Shown here one piece after another: positions 8,441 to 15,817 of a DNA stretch of 34,148 nt (position 1 is the first letter of the stretch; every line of letters starts with the position of its first letter). Both the position numbers and the translations under genes were made by a program. The notes under the pieces are model-generated. The model searched no databases. It was not told the DNA's origin and saw only the letters and a program-made list of their open reading frames with translations. This DNA is from Candidatus Bathyarchaeota archaeon (GTDB lineage: Archaea > Thermoproteota > Bathyarchaeia > Bathyarchaeales > Bathyarchaeaceae). The stretch spans positions 1,463,237 through 1,497,384 of the forward strand of contig CP070754.1 of assembly GCA_020348865.1 (NCBI GenBank), read 5' to 3'.

Positions 8441-9154
8441 ATGGTGAAGAGAGAGACCGAACACATCGGTATAGTTGCATGTAGCTCCGAAGGAGCTGCC
8501 CTATGCTATCGGACGATCTGTGCGGAAGGAGTGGACCCGAAGGGAAGGCACTCACACCCTGAGGTCACAATGCACACTTATCCACTTGACAAATACATGC
8601 GCTACATTGAAGCAGACGATTGGACCGGTGTAGCAGACCTGATGTTGTCTTCAGCCCAAAAAGTGGCAAAGACAGGAGCAGACTTCATCATATGCCCCGA
8701 CAACACAATCCATCAAGCGTTTGACCAAGTCGCCAAGAAATCCCCGTTGCCCTGGCTTCACATTGCCGAAATAGTTGCCACTGAAGCAGCACACAGAAAC
8801 TACAAACGTGTTGGTGTGTTGGGAACACGCCATTTAATGGAAGGCCCAGTTTATCCAACAAAGCTTGCCGCCGCAAATATTGAGCATTTGGTGCCAACGA
8901 AAGATGAACAAAGATGCATCAATGGCGTAATTTTTGACCAATTGGTCAAGGGGCAGTTTACTGCGAGATCTCGTGCTCAGTTCACTGAGATTATTGATCG
9001 ATTGAAGAATCGGGGCTGTGACGCCGTGATTCTGGGTTGCACAGAGATACCTCTCCTAATATCTCAAGTAGATTCGCCCCTACCGACGCTAGACTCCACG
9101 CGGTTGCTGGCGAGGGCTGCACTGAAAAGAGCAATAAAACCTCACGGAGGTTGA
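8441..9154 (+). CDS. Aspartate/glutamate racemase-family protein
   Basis: A 237-residue protein of the Asp/Glu/hydantoin racemase fold, with two similar lobes: IGIVACSSEGAAL at the N-terminus, IICPDNTIHQAF in the first lobe, RVGVLGTRHLMEG at the start of the second, and LGCTEIPLLI near the end. In characterised aspartate racemases each lobe gives one catalytic Cys. The second (in GCTE) is present; the first (P-C-N-T) is Asp here (P-D-N-T), with a Cys two positions earlier. The frame is open from 8282, but ATG 8441 is preceded by GGAGGGG at 8-nt spacing and starts the conserved domain. Possible roles are a racemase with altered chemistry or a related isomerase. Confidence 0.82.
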   Translation: MVKRETEHIGIVACSSEGAALCYRTICAEGVDPKGRHSHPEVTMHTYPLDKYMRYIEADDWTGVADLMLSSAQKVAKTGADFIICPDNTIHQAFDQVAKKSPLPWLHIAEIVATEAAHRNYKRVGVLGTRHLMEGPVYPTKLAAANIEHLVPTKDEQRCINGVIFDQLVKGQFTARSRAQFTEIIDRLKNRGCDAVILGCTEIPLLISQVDSPLPTLDSTRLLARAALKRAIKPHGG

Positions 9155-9174
9155 AGATATCGGTCATGTATACA

Positions 9175-10011
9175 TCACTCGGCGAGTTCTCTTACAAGTC
9201 GCAAGTTCTCAACGTCGCTTCTCCTTTCGTCAATAGGGGTCTCTAAGATTAATGGTAGTTGCCCCAGCGAGCTCTTCAAGATGTTTCTGAATCCTCTCTC
9301 TCCAATCTTCCCCATTCCAATATGTTCGTGTCTATCAAGTCTGGAGCCGAGACCACCCTTGGAATCGTTGAGGTGAACAAGCTTGAGATTCTTCAAGCCT
9401 ATTGTCTCGTCGAATCTTCTTAACATAAGCGCAACTGCTCCCCGTGAAACTAAGTCGTACCCTGCGGCAAAAGCATGAGCTGTGTCCAAACACACACCAA
9501 TGCGTTCTCCATCATCAATTCGGGAAGTGATATACCTAATATCCTCAAAGGACGACCCCATACTATTCCTCGTTCCTGCAGTGTTCTCCAAAATTAGAAT
9601 CGCTTTGTTATTGACCTCCGAGAAGCAGTTGTTGACTGATGCAATGATTCTTTTGAATCCCTCCTTCTTTCCATAACCCAAGTGACTACCTAGATGCGTG
9701 ACAACATAACGAACACCTAACTCTGCAACTCTCCGCAACTCCTCTTCAAGAACCTCAACCGATTTACGGTAGACATCTTCCTTTGGTGAAGCGAGGTTCA
9801 TCAAATAAGGCGTGTGAACAAAGACTGGCCTTATCCCGCTCTGTTTCAGCTTCTCTCTGAAAATCTCAACCTCCGCCGAACTCAGCTTCTTGGAGCGCCA
9901 TGCACGTGGATTACGAGAGAACATCTGCAGTGTATCGCATCTCCGCTCAACAGCTCTGTCAACAACTGTGTCGATTGTGCCTGCAATTGACAAATGCAAT
10001 CCTAACTTCAT
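9175..10011 (-). CDS. nfo: Endonuclease IV (AP endonuclease)
   Basis: A 278-residue TIM-barrel AP endonuclease of base-excision repair, which cuts 5' of abasic sites. Zinc ligands of the Nfo family are visible in order: His in FVHTPYL, His in VTHLGSH, Glu in ENTAG, Asp and His in CLDTAHAFAAGYD, His in LVHLNDSKG, Asp and His in RLDRHEHIGMG, and Glu in ILETP. MKLGLHLSIAG at the N-terminus matches the family start, so ATG 10011 is secure. It converges on the racemase-family gene with a 20-bp gap, so they are not co-transcribed. Confidence 0.96.
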   Translation of the reverse strand: MKLGLHLSIAGTIDTVVDRAVERRCDTLQMFSRNPRAWRSKKLSSAEVEIFREKLKQSGIRPVFVHTPYLMNLASPKEDVYRKSVEVLEEELRRVAELGVRYVVTHLGSHLGYGKKEGFKRIIASVNNCFSEVNNKAILILENTAGTRNSMGSSFEDIRYITSRIDDGERIGVCLDTAHAFAAGYDLVSRGAVALMLRRFDETIGLKNLKLVHLNDSKGGLGSRLDRHEHIGMGKIGERGFRNILKSSLGQLPLILETPIDERRSDVENLRLVRELAE

Positions 10012-10117
10012 CTCTCACGCCGCCCACACAAATCTATGCTATGCTAAGGTGGAAGACATGATAGATTAGCTCTTTCTTCTTCATCCCGATCACGCACATA
10101 CGCAGAACGATGAGAAT

Positions 10118-10471
10118 TCAGGTTTTGTTAGTAACCACTTTGTAGAGGGTGCCGAGACAGTAGCCTATCGGAAAGGGCAACGGTATGATTACAGCAAACA
10201 CTACAGCATCAAACCCTACAATCAACGAGCCAACAGCCACGACCACGGCATACACACCCCAAAATAGAGCGAGATATAACTTCCACTTGTTTTCGGCGAA
10301 AAACGAGAAACTGCAGAAAACACCAACAGAGAAGAGCAAAAACATCTCGGGAATATTGTGAACCTGCCAACCCTCAATCAATGGTGGATTTCCGTAAACA
10401 GTGACAATCACAATAGTGGCAGCTAGCAAGAACAACGAGGAAAAAAACGAAAGCCACTCAAACTTGTGCAT
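10118..10471 (-). CDS. Hypothetical four-helix membrane protein
   Basis: A 117-residue protein with four predicted membrane helices (about residues 7-27, 42-59, 65-84 and 86-108), short loops and a basic C-terminus (YKVVTNKT). AAAGGTAG precedes the ATG at usual spacing. I recognise no family. Composition, with aromatic-rich helices and FW/FF pairs, is like other archaeal orphan membrane proteins. It sits alone between endonuclease IV on the same strand and the divergent V4R gene, with a 241-bp divergent intergenic region that must hold both promoters. Confidence 0.6.
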   Translation of the reverse strand: MHKFEWLSFFSSLFLLAATIVIVTVYGNPPLIEGWQVHNIPEMFLLFSVGVFCSFSFFAENKWKLYLALFWGVYAVVVAVGSLIVGFDAVVFAVIIPLPFPIGYCLGTLYKVVTNKT

Positions 10472-10712
10472 TTCTACCTTTTCTCCACTAAGTTGTTTAG
10501 CGTATGGTTGGTTAGCCTGTAAATGATTTTCGCATGGGTATGCATGCAGGAAATGTGGGTACTGAAATTAGAAAAATCAGTACATATTATGCCGCAACCA
10601 GTGGGAAACTCGTCTGCAAACACTCTAGACATTCTTGCTTGTTCTCAAGAATTATATACCCCTGCACCTGAACGTAATATTCGGTTGGCAAACGCACAGG
10701 TGAGCATTTGGT

Positions 10713-11168
10713 TTGAAGGCAAAAGAAGGGAGTTTTACGTTTCAGTTCGAGACATTTGGTCAGATGGAGGATGCTCTGGAACTCATCTTCTCTCCATCAG
10801 CGGCTTCTGTAATATTGTATACGACCGCAATAAAATGTGGCGTACGCTCCTATATGAAGATGAAAGAGGAATTCAACACCGGAAAGGAGGCACTCAACTA
10901 TCTTTCTTCAAGGAAGAAGGAGGAGAACTGGGGAAAAATGGCTTTCCAAGGAGTTGACTTTGAAAACAAATCCGGGCGAATCGTAATAGACGATTCATTT
11001 GAAGTAATGACCCGCAAAACGAATCAGCCGAGCTGCCACTTCTTCAGAGGTTTTCTAGCAGGCTTCCTCTCTGAACTACTCAAGAAAAGAATCGCTGTCA
11101 CCGAAGAAAAATGCGCGGGAAAAGGAGACAAACACTGCGAATTCGTGTTCGCCAAACAAAAAGCGTGA
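10713..11168 (+). CDS. V4R (4-vinyl reductase) domain protein
   Basis: A 151-residue protein. The C-terminal half has the V4R pattern: a conserved Cys and Gly-rich helix (CHFFRGFLAGFLSELL), then a strand and the ligand/metal-binding segment EEKCAGKGDKHCEFVF with two Cys and the G-D-x-x-C core. V4R domains bind small hydrophobic molecules or zinc and occur in bacteriochlorophyll-synthesis proteins, archaeal regulators and transport-related proteins. The start is TTG at 10713: an in-frame stop lies at 10701-10703, and AGGTGAG just overlapping that stop provides a ribosome binding site. A longer open frame at 10523-10957 in another phase is a shadow. The N-terminal 60 residues are unassigned and no DNA-binding motif is obvious. 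Confidence 0.75.
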   Translation: MKAKEGSFTFQFETFGQMEDALELIFSPSAASVILYTTAIKCGVRSYMKMKEEFNTGKEALNYLSSRKKEENWGKMAFQGVDFENKSGRIVIDDSFEVMTRKTNQPSCHFFRGFLAGFLSELLKKRIAVTEEKCAGKGDKHCEFVFAKQKA

Positions 11169-11330
11169 AATCCGCAAACCAATTGCAGGCTGGACGGCGT
11201 GCAGCAAAATGATGCTAGTGCCCTAGAAGCCAATGTAATGAAACTGACTTGTCTAGATATACGCCAGGCTATAAGAAAGAGACACCAGACACGCCTTTAA
11301 AACCACATATGTTCTTAGAGCCAAAAAGGA

Positions 11331-11341
11331 AATACTTAAAC
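11331..11341 (+). promoter_or_regulatory. Putative BRE/TATA for sepF
   Basis: GGAAATACTTAAA around 11329-11340 resembles a purine-rich BRE followed by a TATA box. A start about 25 bp later (near 11362) would leave a leader just containing the GAGGAG ribosome binding site at 11364-11369. A second AT-rich element (CCTTTAAAACC, near 11294) is an alternative. Confidence 0.35.
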
Positions 11342-11378
11342 TCCAAACAACAACCAACTAATTGAGGAGAATACAAAC

Positions 11379-11759
11379 TTGTCAACCTTTGGAAAAGCGA
11401 TAGACAGATTTGTAGACAGAATTAAAGGGGCCGAAAAAACAAACGAACAAACACTAATCACAAATATTCCTGACAAAGTCTACCTGAGGGCCCTACCTCT
11501 ACGCAACCTTGACGACGTAGACACAATCAAACAAGAAGTCAAATCTGGAAACATACTTATCCTCAGAGTGAGCCCCCTCGCAAAAAGAAGCATCGAAGAC
11601 ATCAAACACGCAGTGAGCGAACTGTGTAGATTTACCGAATCAGTTGGAGGCGACATAGCCAGACTAGGTGAAGAACGCGTAGTTATCACTCCCTCGTTCG
11701 TCAGAATTTGGCGAGAAAAAACTGCCGTCTCCGAAGAAGGGACTCCTACCGCAGCTTGA
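11379..11759 (+). CDS. sepF: SepF-like cell-division protein
   Basis: A 126-residue protein made of a short N-terminal amphipathic segment (STFGKAIDRFVDRIKG), as used by SepF for membrane binding, a linker, and one SepF/DUF552 domain: VYLRALPLRNLDDVDTI, SGNILILRVSPLAKR, then the helix IEDIKHAVSELCRFTESVGG and the closing strands IARLGEERVVITPS. Archaeal SepF is the membrane anchor of FtsZ, so this predicts an FtsZ-based division system in the host. Start is TTG at 11379, preceded by GAGGAG. Its 3' end overlaps the convergent fttA gene by 14 bp. The C-terminal 18 residues are a low-complexity tail. Confidence 0.88.
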   Translation: MSTFGKAIDRFVDRIKGAEKTNEQTLITNIPDKVYLRALPLRNLDDVDTIKQEVKSGNILILRVSPLAKRSIEDIKHAVSELCRFTESVGGDIARLGEERVVITPSFVRIWREKTAVSEEGTPTAA

Positions 11760-13662
11760 CGGTCTCCAAGACCCCCGGAACTATTGCCTCAATATCATAT
11801 CTTCTCCGGAAGAATCCTGCTAGATTATGACTTTTCGTCCTCTCCCCGTGGCACACAATTATTCTCTCAGGCTTCGGCATGAGTCGGCGAACATAGTTGA
11901 TAATTTGTCTCCTATCCGAATGTCCCGAAAATCCAGGGATGGTTTCAACGTCCATACTAGACTTGATAACCTCGAATTTTCCCTCATTGCTTATTACGGA
12001 TGTTTCAGCGATTCCTTTCTGTACCTTGCGTCCCCGTGTCCCTTCAATCTGATAGCATACAAAAATGACTTTATTACGATCATCTGACGCCAACCTCCCA
12101 AAATAGTCAATGACGGGTCCACCCTCAAGCATCCCAGAGGTTGCCATGATTATGCATGGTCCTCCATCCACAATCTCTTCCCGTGCACTAGGATGCTCCA
12201 CAATCGTGAAATAGTCTGACTGGAAAGGGTTAATTCCATCATGTAGAATACTGTTCCGCACTTCCCTTGCCAAATATTCCGGATAGGCTGTATGAACAGC
12301 AGTTGCCTCAGAAATCATGCCCTCAACAAACACAGGTGCTTCTTTCATAAGCCCCCGTCGCATATATCCATCAATAACCAACATAATCTCTTGGGCTCTA
12401 CCAACGGCTGGAACCGGAATCAAGACTTTGCCTCCTCCTTCTAGAGTGCTGTTTATGGTCACAGTGAGTTTTTCTTCAACTTCAACCCTAGACTGCATAA
12501 CATCTTGCGGGGCTCCATACGTGCTTTCAGTTATTATGGTCTCCACTCTGGGGAATTCTGTGACCGCAGGTTCAAGAAGCATCGTCTTCCCATATTTATA
12601 ATCGCCAGTGTAGACGATATTATGCAATCCTTCTCCAATATGGAGATGAACAACTGATGAACCCAAAATATGTCCGGCGTTGTGAAGGGTCGCTCGGACA
12701 TCTGGTGCTATATCAGTTACCGCGCCATATCGCAATGGAATGGTGTGCAACGCGGTCTCCCGTACATCTCTCTGGTCATAAGGTGGAGTCGTCCCCTGTT
12801 TGCTTGCTACGTCAAGATAATCCAATTGAAGCAGAGTCATCAAATTTGAGGTCGGAGCCGTACAATAAACTGGGCCATCATACCCATACTTGAAAAGAAA
12901 TGGAAGAAAGCCACAGTGATCCAAATGCGAATGAGTTACTATAACAGCGTCTAACGTACTCAAATCGAATTGAGGCGCGTCAAGTCTCGGGAATATTGAA
13001 AGAGGTTCTGAGGAACCTGGGTTTATTCCACAATCCAGTAGAACTTGGCTTTCCCTTGTTTGCACAAGAACTGCGGATCTTCCTACCTGTTGAAAGCCAC
13101 CTAACGCAGACAACCGAACGTCTCCGACTCCGTAAACCGTTGGTCGGAAAATTCTTTCGCCCACAGTACGAAGTATTCTTTCCCTTTCCTTGCTTTCGGT
13201 GTGGAGATAATGTCGCATGTGGGCAATGATTCTTGAGGGGATTGGAGGGCTCCTCAGAATACGCGGTCTCCAACGCGACTGTTTCACGATTTCCTGCAAT
13301 ATGACTCCATTTTTCCCAATGACCAAGCCAGGCTTTTCGGCTTCAATGATAACCTCGCCTAGGCTGGGGTCAAAACTTATTCCTGAAATCTGTGCTTCTT
13401 GAGGAACCACTTCCTTTATGACTCTCTCCGTATCTTTCTCGGCAAGTCTTACTGAAGGGTCGGATCGAACGACTATTCGTTTCCTGATTAGGTTGACGAT
13501 GTCTGCAATAACATAGCTCTGGGCGACTAAAACCTCCGGCTTTTTTGTGTAAACCGCTAATGCTGCCCCTTCAAATTCTATACGTGTGATTTCAGCTTCC
13601 TTGGGAACGCGCTCCAGTATGGATTGGCTAATTTCCATTTTGGACTTGTCGGATGCAGTCAC
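11746..13662 (-). CDS. fttA: FttA / aCPSF1, KH-domain beta-CASP ribonuclease and transcription terminator
   Basis: A 638-residue protein with the full archaeal CPSF1 layout: N-terminal KH region (about residues 1-150, with the second KH loop GKNG at 116-119), a metallo-beta-lactamase domain with HSHLDH (244-249), NAGHILGS and YTGDYKYG, then a beta-CASP domain with ITESTYGAP, PVPAVGRAQEI and SGMLEGGP. A final MBL part carries PGFSGHSD and IVCHGE. The protein is a zinc-dependent RNase and the general transcription termination factor of archaea, acting at U-rich RNA 3' ends. It starts with GTG 13662, 16 bp after the proteasome beta gene, so the two are probably one transcript. Its last 14 bp overlap sepF on the other strand. 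Confidence 0.96.
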   Translation of the reverse strand: MTASDKSKMEISQSILERVPKEAEITRIEFEGAALAVYTKKPEVLVAQSYVIADIVNLIRKRIVVRSDPSVRLAEKDTERVIKEVVPQEAQISGISFDPSLGEVIIEAEKPGLVIGKNGVILQEIVKQSRWRPRILRSPPIPSRIIAHMRHYLHTESKERERILRTVGERIFRPTVYGVGDVRLSALGGFQQVGRSAVLVQTRESQVLLDCGINPGSSEPLSIFPRLDAPQFDLSTLDAVIVTHSHLDHCGFLPFLFKYGYDGPVYCTAPTSNLMTLLQLDYLDVASKQGTTPPYDQRDVRETALHTIPLRYGAVTDIAPDVRATLHNAGHILGSSVVHLHIGEGLHNIVYTGDYKYGKTMLLEPAVTEFPRVETIITESTYGAPQDVMQSRVEVEEKLTVTINSTLEGGGKVLIPVPAVGRAQEIMLVIDGYMRRGLMKEAPVFVEGMISEATAVHTAYPEYLAREVRNSILHDGINPFQSDYFTIVEHPSAREEIVDGGPCIIMATSGMLEGGPVIDYFGRLASDDRNKVIFVCYQIEGTRGRKVQKGIAETSVISNEGKFEVIKSSMDVETIPGFSGHSDRRQIINYVRRLMPKPERIIVCHGERTKSHNLAGFFRRRYDIEAIVPGVLETVKLR

Positions 13663-13678
13663 GCCTCTTTGTCGCTCC

Positions 13679-14314
13679 TTAGGAGCCTCGTAGGATGTTC
13701 CCCTTTTCTGCGTCCTTCAGCTCATGGAATCCCTTTTCATCTATGATTGCTACGTCGAAGCTGTCTCCGCTTGCAGCGTCTCTTTTCATAGCAGAGTTGA
13801 CAGCACGTACAACTACAGACAAGAGATCACTAATCATCATTCCTTCTGCATACTTGTCCTCTAGGACTCCATAGGCAATGGGGGATCCCGAACCCGTAGC
13901 AACACACTTTTCTTCAGTAAGGCTGCCAAAGGGGTCCAAAGAAAACACATGCGGTCCTGTGTTATCAACACCTCCGACGAGGACTTGTGCTATCAAGGGG
14001 GCTAGACGCGCTGAGAACAAAAGATTGGCGATGAGTCTGGCCGCTGAATTCACCGGCATTGGGCATCCAGTGTTCAGCTTGTAGAGTTGTGCATTTGCTT
14101 TGAGGATGTCCACTGTTCGTTGTGCATCTGCAACGCCCCCTGAGATGGTCATTGCTAAATGGTCATCAATCCTATACACTTTCTTTCCTCTCTTGTGAGC
14201 CACAAAATACCCCATTGTTACGCGAGTGTCTGAGGCTAGGATAACTCCGTCCTTGCAGATTACTCCTACAGTCGTCGTTCCCTTTAGTACTGAGCGATCT
14301 AGATTCTGATGCAT
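13679..14314 (-). CDS. psmB: Proteasome beta subunit
   Basis: A 211-residue N-terminal-nucleophile hydrolase. A 12-residue propeptide ends in KG, just before TTTVG, so autocleavage would expose Thr13 as the catalytic Thr1. In mature numbering the partners Asp17 (SDTR) and Lys33 (RGKKV) sit exactly where expected. GSGSPIAYGVLE and the helix around the C-terminal third match the archaeal family. It forms the two inner rings of the 20S proteasome; the alpha subunit is not in this window. GAGGT upstream of the ATG gives a good ribosome binding site. It leads the psmB-fttA pair, and a TATA-like AAGTTTTTATG lies about 85 bp upstream. Confidence 0.97.
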   Translation of the reverse strand: MHQNLDRSVLKGTTTVGVICKDGVILASDTRVTMGYFVAHKRGKKVYRIDDHLAMTISGGVADAQRTVDILKANAQLYKLNTGCPMPVNSAARLIANLLFSARLAPLIAQVLVGGVDNTGPHVFSLDPFGSLTEEKCVATGSGSPIAYGVLEDKYAEGMMISDLLSVVVRAVNSAMKRDAASGDSFDVAIIDEKGFHELKDAEKGNILRGS

Positions 14315-14773
14315 TTGTCATACCTCTTGGGCAATTTGATTCCTCAAGAAATCTTTCTTTGGAGAAGTGAGCGAGATGTATTCATGTTGTGTCTACATAA
14401 AAACTTTACGTTGTCTTTTTGTGTCTATGATGGCTTGTAGGAGACCAGCTTGTCAGGTTTAGAACAGTCATCTGCATGTGCTTGTCATGTTGTTTGTGTG
14501 TCTTGAAAGCTTCTGTGCGAAGCCCACGTACATTCGTCTCTGTTTCTCCATGTATGCCCTCGCCTTTTTTTCAGGGTCCTTGTGCTACTCAAACTCAGGT
14601 AGCCTTTCACCTGTTCCAGTCCTCGAATTCTCCACATGACAAGACTTATATTCAACATTAATAATCCTTCATTTTCACCGGCTTGCCAAACGGAATTATA
14701 CATGTCGAGTCGCCTAGATTTGCAGTGCATTTCCGTCTGGATGGTTGGTTCCGCGACAAGGACGAAAAAACAG
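14315..14773. other. 459-bp divergent intergenic region, psmB / TRAM gene
   Basis: No convincing gene was found. Open frames on both strands here have no ribosome binding site or protein-like composition. The left part should hold the psmB promoter (minus-strand TATA-like element near 14396-14408). The right part has two AT-rich plus-strand elements (CTTATATTC near 14645 and ATTATACAT near 14695) that could drive the TRAM-OB-TRAM cluster. The coding frame of the TRAM gene stays open back to 14636, so part of this stretch could be translated if an earlier start is used. A small RNA is possible but unsupported. Confidence 0.5.
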
Positions 14774-15067
14774 ATGCCGAGAAGGCTTTCAGAAAAACCG
14801 AGACATGTGAGACCAAGGCGCAAACACAAGAGAGAACGCAGGTTCGACGCTCTACCTTTTCAACCCCCTCCAGTGAAAAGAGGACAGGAAATTGACGTGG
14901 TCATAAATGATATAGGTAGCGGAGGCGATGGGATAGCGCGAATACAAAACTTCCTAATATTTGTGCCTCGGACAAAAATCGGGGATCACCTAAAGGTGAG
15001 AATAACAAGCGTTGGAAGAAAATTCGCCGTCGCGGAAGGAATTGGGACGCAGGAGGAGACATCTTGA
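14774..15067 (+). CDS. TRAM-domain RNA-binding protein
   Basis: A 97-residue protein. A very basic N-terminus (MPRRLSEKPRHVRPRRKHKRERR) precedes one TRAM beta-barrel: PVKRGQEIDVVINDIGSGG, GDGIARIQNFLIFVPRTKIGD, LKVRITSVGRKFAVAE. Single TRAM proteins in archaea bind RNA and act as RNA chaperones or translation modulators. The frame is open back to 14636, but ATG 14774 gives the typical length and basic start; ATG 14702 is an alternative, and the ribosome binding site is weak for both. Its stop overlaps the next gene's TTG start (TTGA), so the OB-fold protein is translationally coupled. Confidence 0.82.
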   Translation: MPRRLSEKPRHVRPRRKHKRERRFDALPFQPPPVKRGQEIDVVINDIGSGGDGIARIQNFLIFVPRTKIGDHLKVRITSVGRKFAVAEGIGTQEETS

Positions 15068-15354
15068 GAATTGAAGAGCTTAGAGAGGGGATGAGGCGAG
15101 TAAATGTCGTGGCAAAGGTGACTGAAAAATCAGAACCACGCGAGGTCCAGTCAAGGTATAAGAACGAGACGTATCAGGTTGCCGACGCTCGCATTAGTGA
15201 TGAAACCGGCACAATAAAGCTAACCTTGTGGAATGAGCAGATTGACAGAGTCAACGTTAATGATACGGTCAAAGTCGAGAACGGATACATCACTTCGTTT
15301 AGGGGAGAGATCCAGCTAAACGTTGGGAAATATGGAACGTTGAACATCACATAG
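15064..15354 (+). CDS. Small OB-fold nucleic-acid-binding protein (SSB/RPA-like)
   Basis: A 96-residue single OB-fold. IEELREGMRRVNVVAKV starts the barrel; the YQVADARISDETGTIKLTLWNEQ segment is the hallmark of archaeal RPA/SSB-type OB-folds, followed by DTVKVENGYITSFRGEIQLNVG. No zinc finger or C-terminal acidic tail is present, so it is shorter than canonical SSB. It is likely a single-stranded nucleic-acid binder. It sits between two TRAM-domain genes, which suggests an RNA role or a general nucleic-acid-protection operon. Start TTG 15064 overlaps the previous stop by 4 bp. Confidence 0.82.
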   Translation: MRIEELREGMRRVNVVAKVTEKSEPREVQSRYKNETYQVADARISDETGTIKLTLWNEQIDRVNVNDTVKVENGYITSFRGEIQLNVGKYGTLNIT

Positions 15355-15409
15355 AATCAACGTTGACTACTTCGAGATGTGCTATTTTAGAATGGTCCGA
15401 GGTGAAAAC

Positions 15410-15703
15410 ATGAGACACGAAAGAGGATCGCGAAGAGGGTTTGCCCCCCGATTTCCTCCAAAGCCTGTTGAGTTAGGAAAGGAATACGATGTGGAGATTG
15501 AGGAGACTAGCCGCAAAGGCGAGGGCATAGCGCGGATCAAAGGGCTAGTATGTTTCATTCCAAAAGCCAAACTTGGCGAGCAAGTACGAATCAGGATAAC
15601 GAGGATAAGTCGAAGATTCGCAGAAGCAGAGATCGTGGGAAAAGTGGAAGAAACGGCGGAAGCAGGGACCGGTGCGGAAGCTGAAGAAGGCGAACTTGAG
15701 TAA
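15410..15703 (+). CDS. TRAM-domain RNA-binding protein (second copy)
   Basis: A 97-residue protein paralogous to the gene at 14774: basic N-terminus (MRHERGSRRGFAPRFPPKP), then a TRAM barrel (VELGKEYDVEIEETSRKGEG, IARIKGLVCFIPKAKLGE, VRIRITRISRRFAEAEIVG) and an acidic Ala/Glu/Gly tail that the other copy lacks. GAGGTG six bases before the ATG at 15410 fixes the start; frames opening at 15377 and 15392 are less likely. It follows the OB-fold gene by 55 bp on the same strand and is probably part of the same transcript. Two TRAM copies in one operon suggest duplication with divergence of the tail. Confidence 0.86.
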   Translation: MRHERGSRRGFAPRFPPKPVELGKEYDVEIEETSRKGEGIARIKGLVCFIPKAKLGEQVRIRITRISRRFAEAEIVGKVEETAEAGTGAEAEEGELE

Positions 15704-15817
15704 TCTGGAATCTCCAACCATCAAGCTGTTCTAGAATCGTAGCAGAGGCTTTCGACTTTTGGATTGTTAGCCTTACCATTGGGTTGTTTTGCTGTAGTTG
15801 GTCGTTGCATTCTGACA

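Noticed and set aside
10523-10957. Long open frame overlapping the V4R gene
   Set aside because: Its sequence has no recognisable domain and it overlaps the V4R frame in another phase; the V4R frame has the family motif and a ribosome binding site.
14485-14829. Minus-strand frame in the psmB/TRAM spacer
   Set aside because: No ribosome binding site, Cys/Trp-scattered composition and overlap with the TRAM gene.
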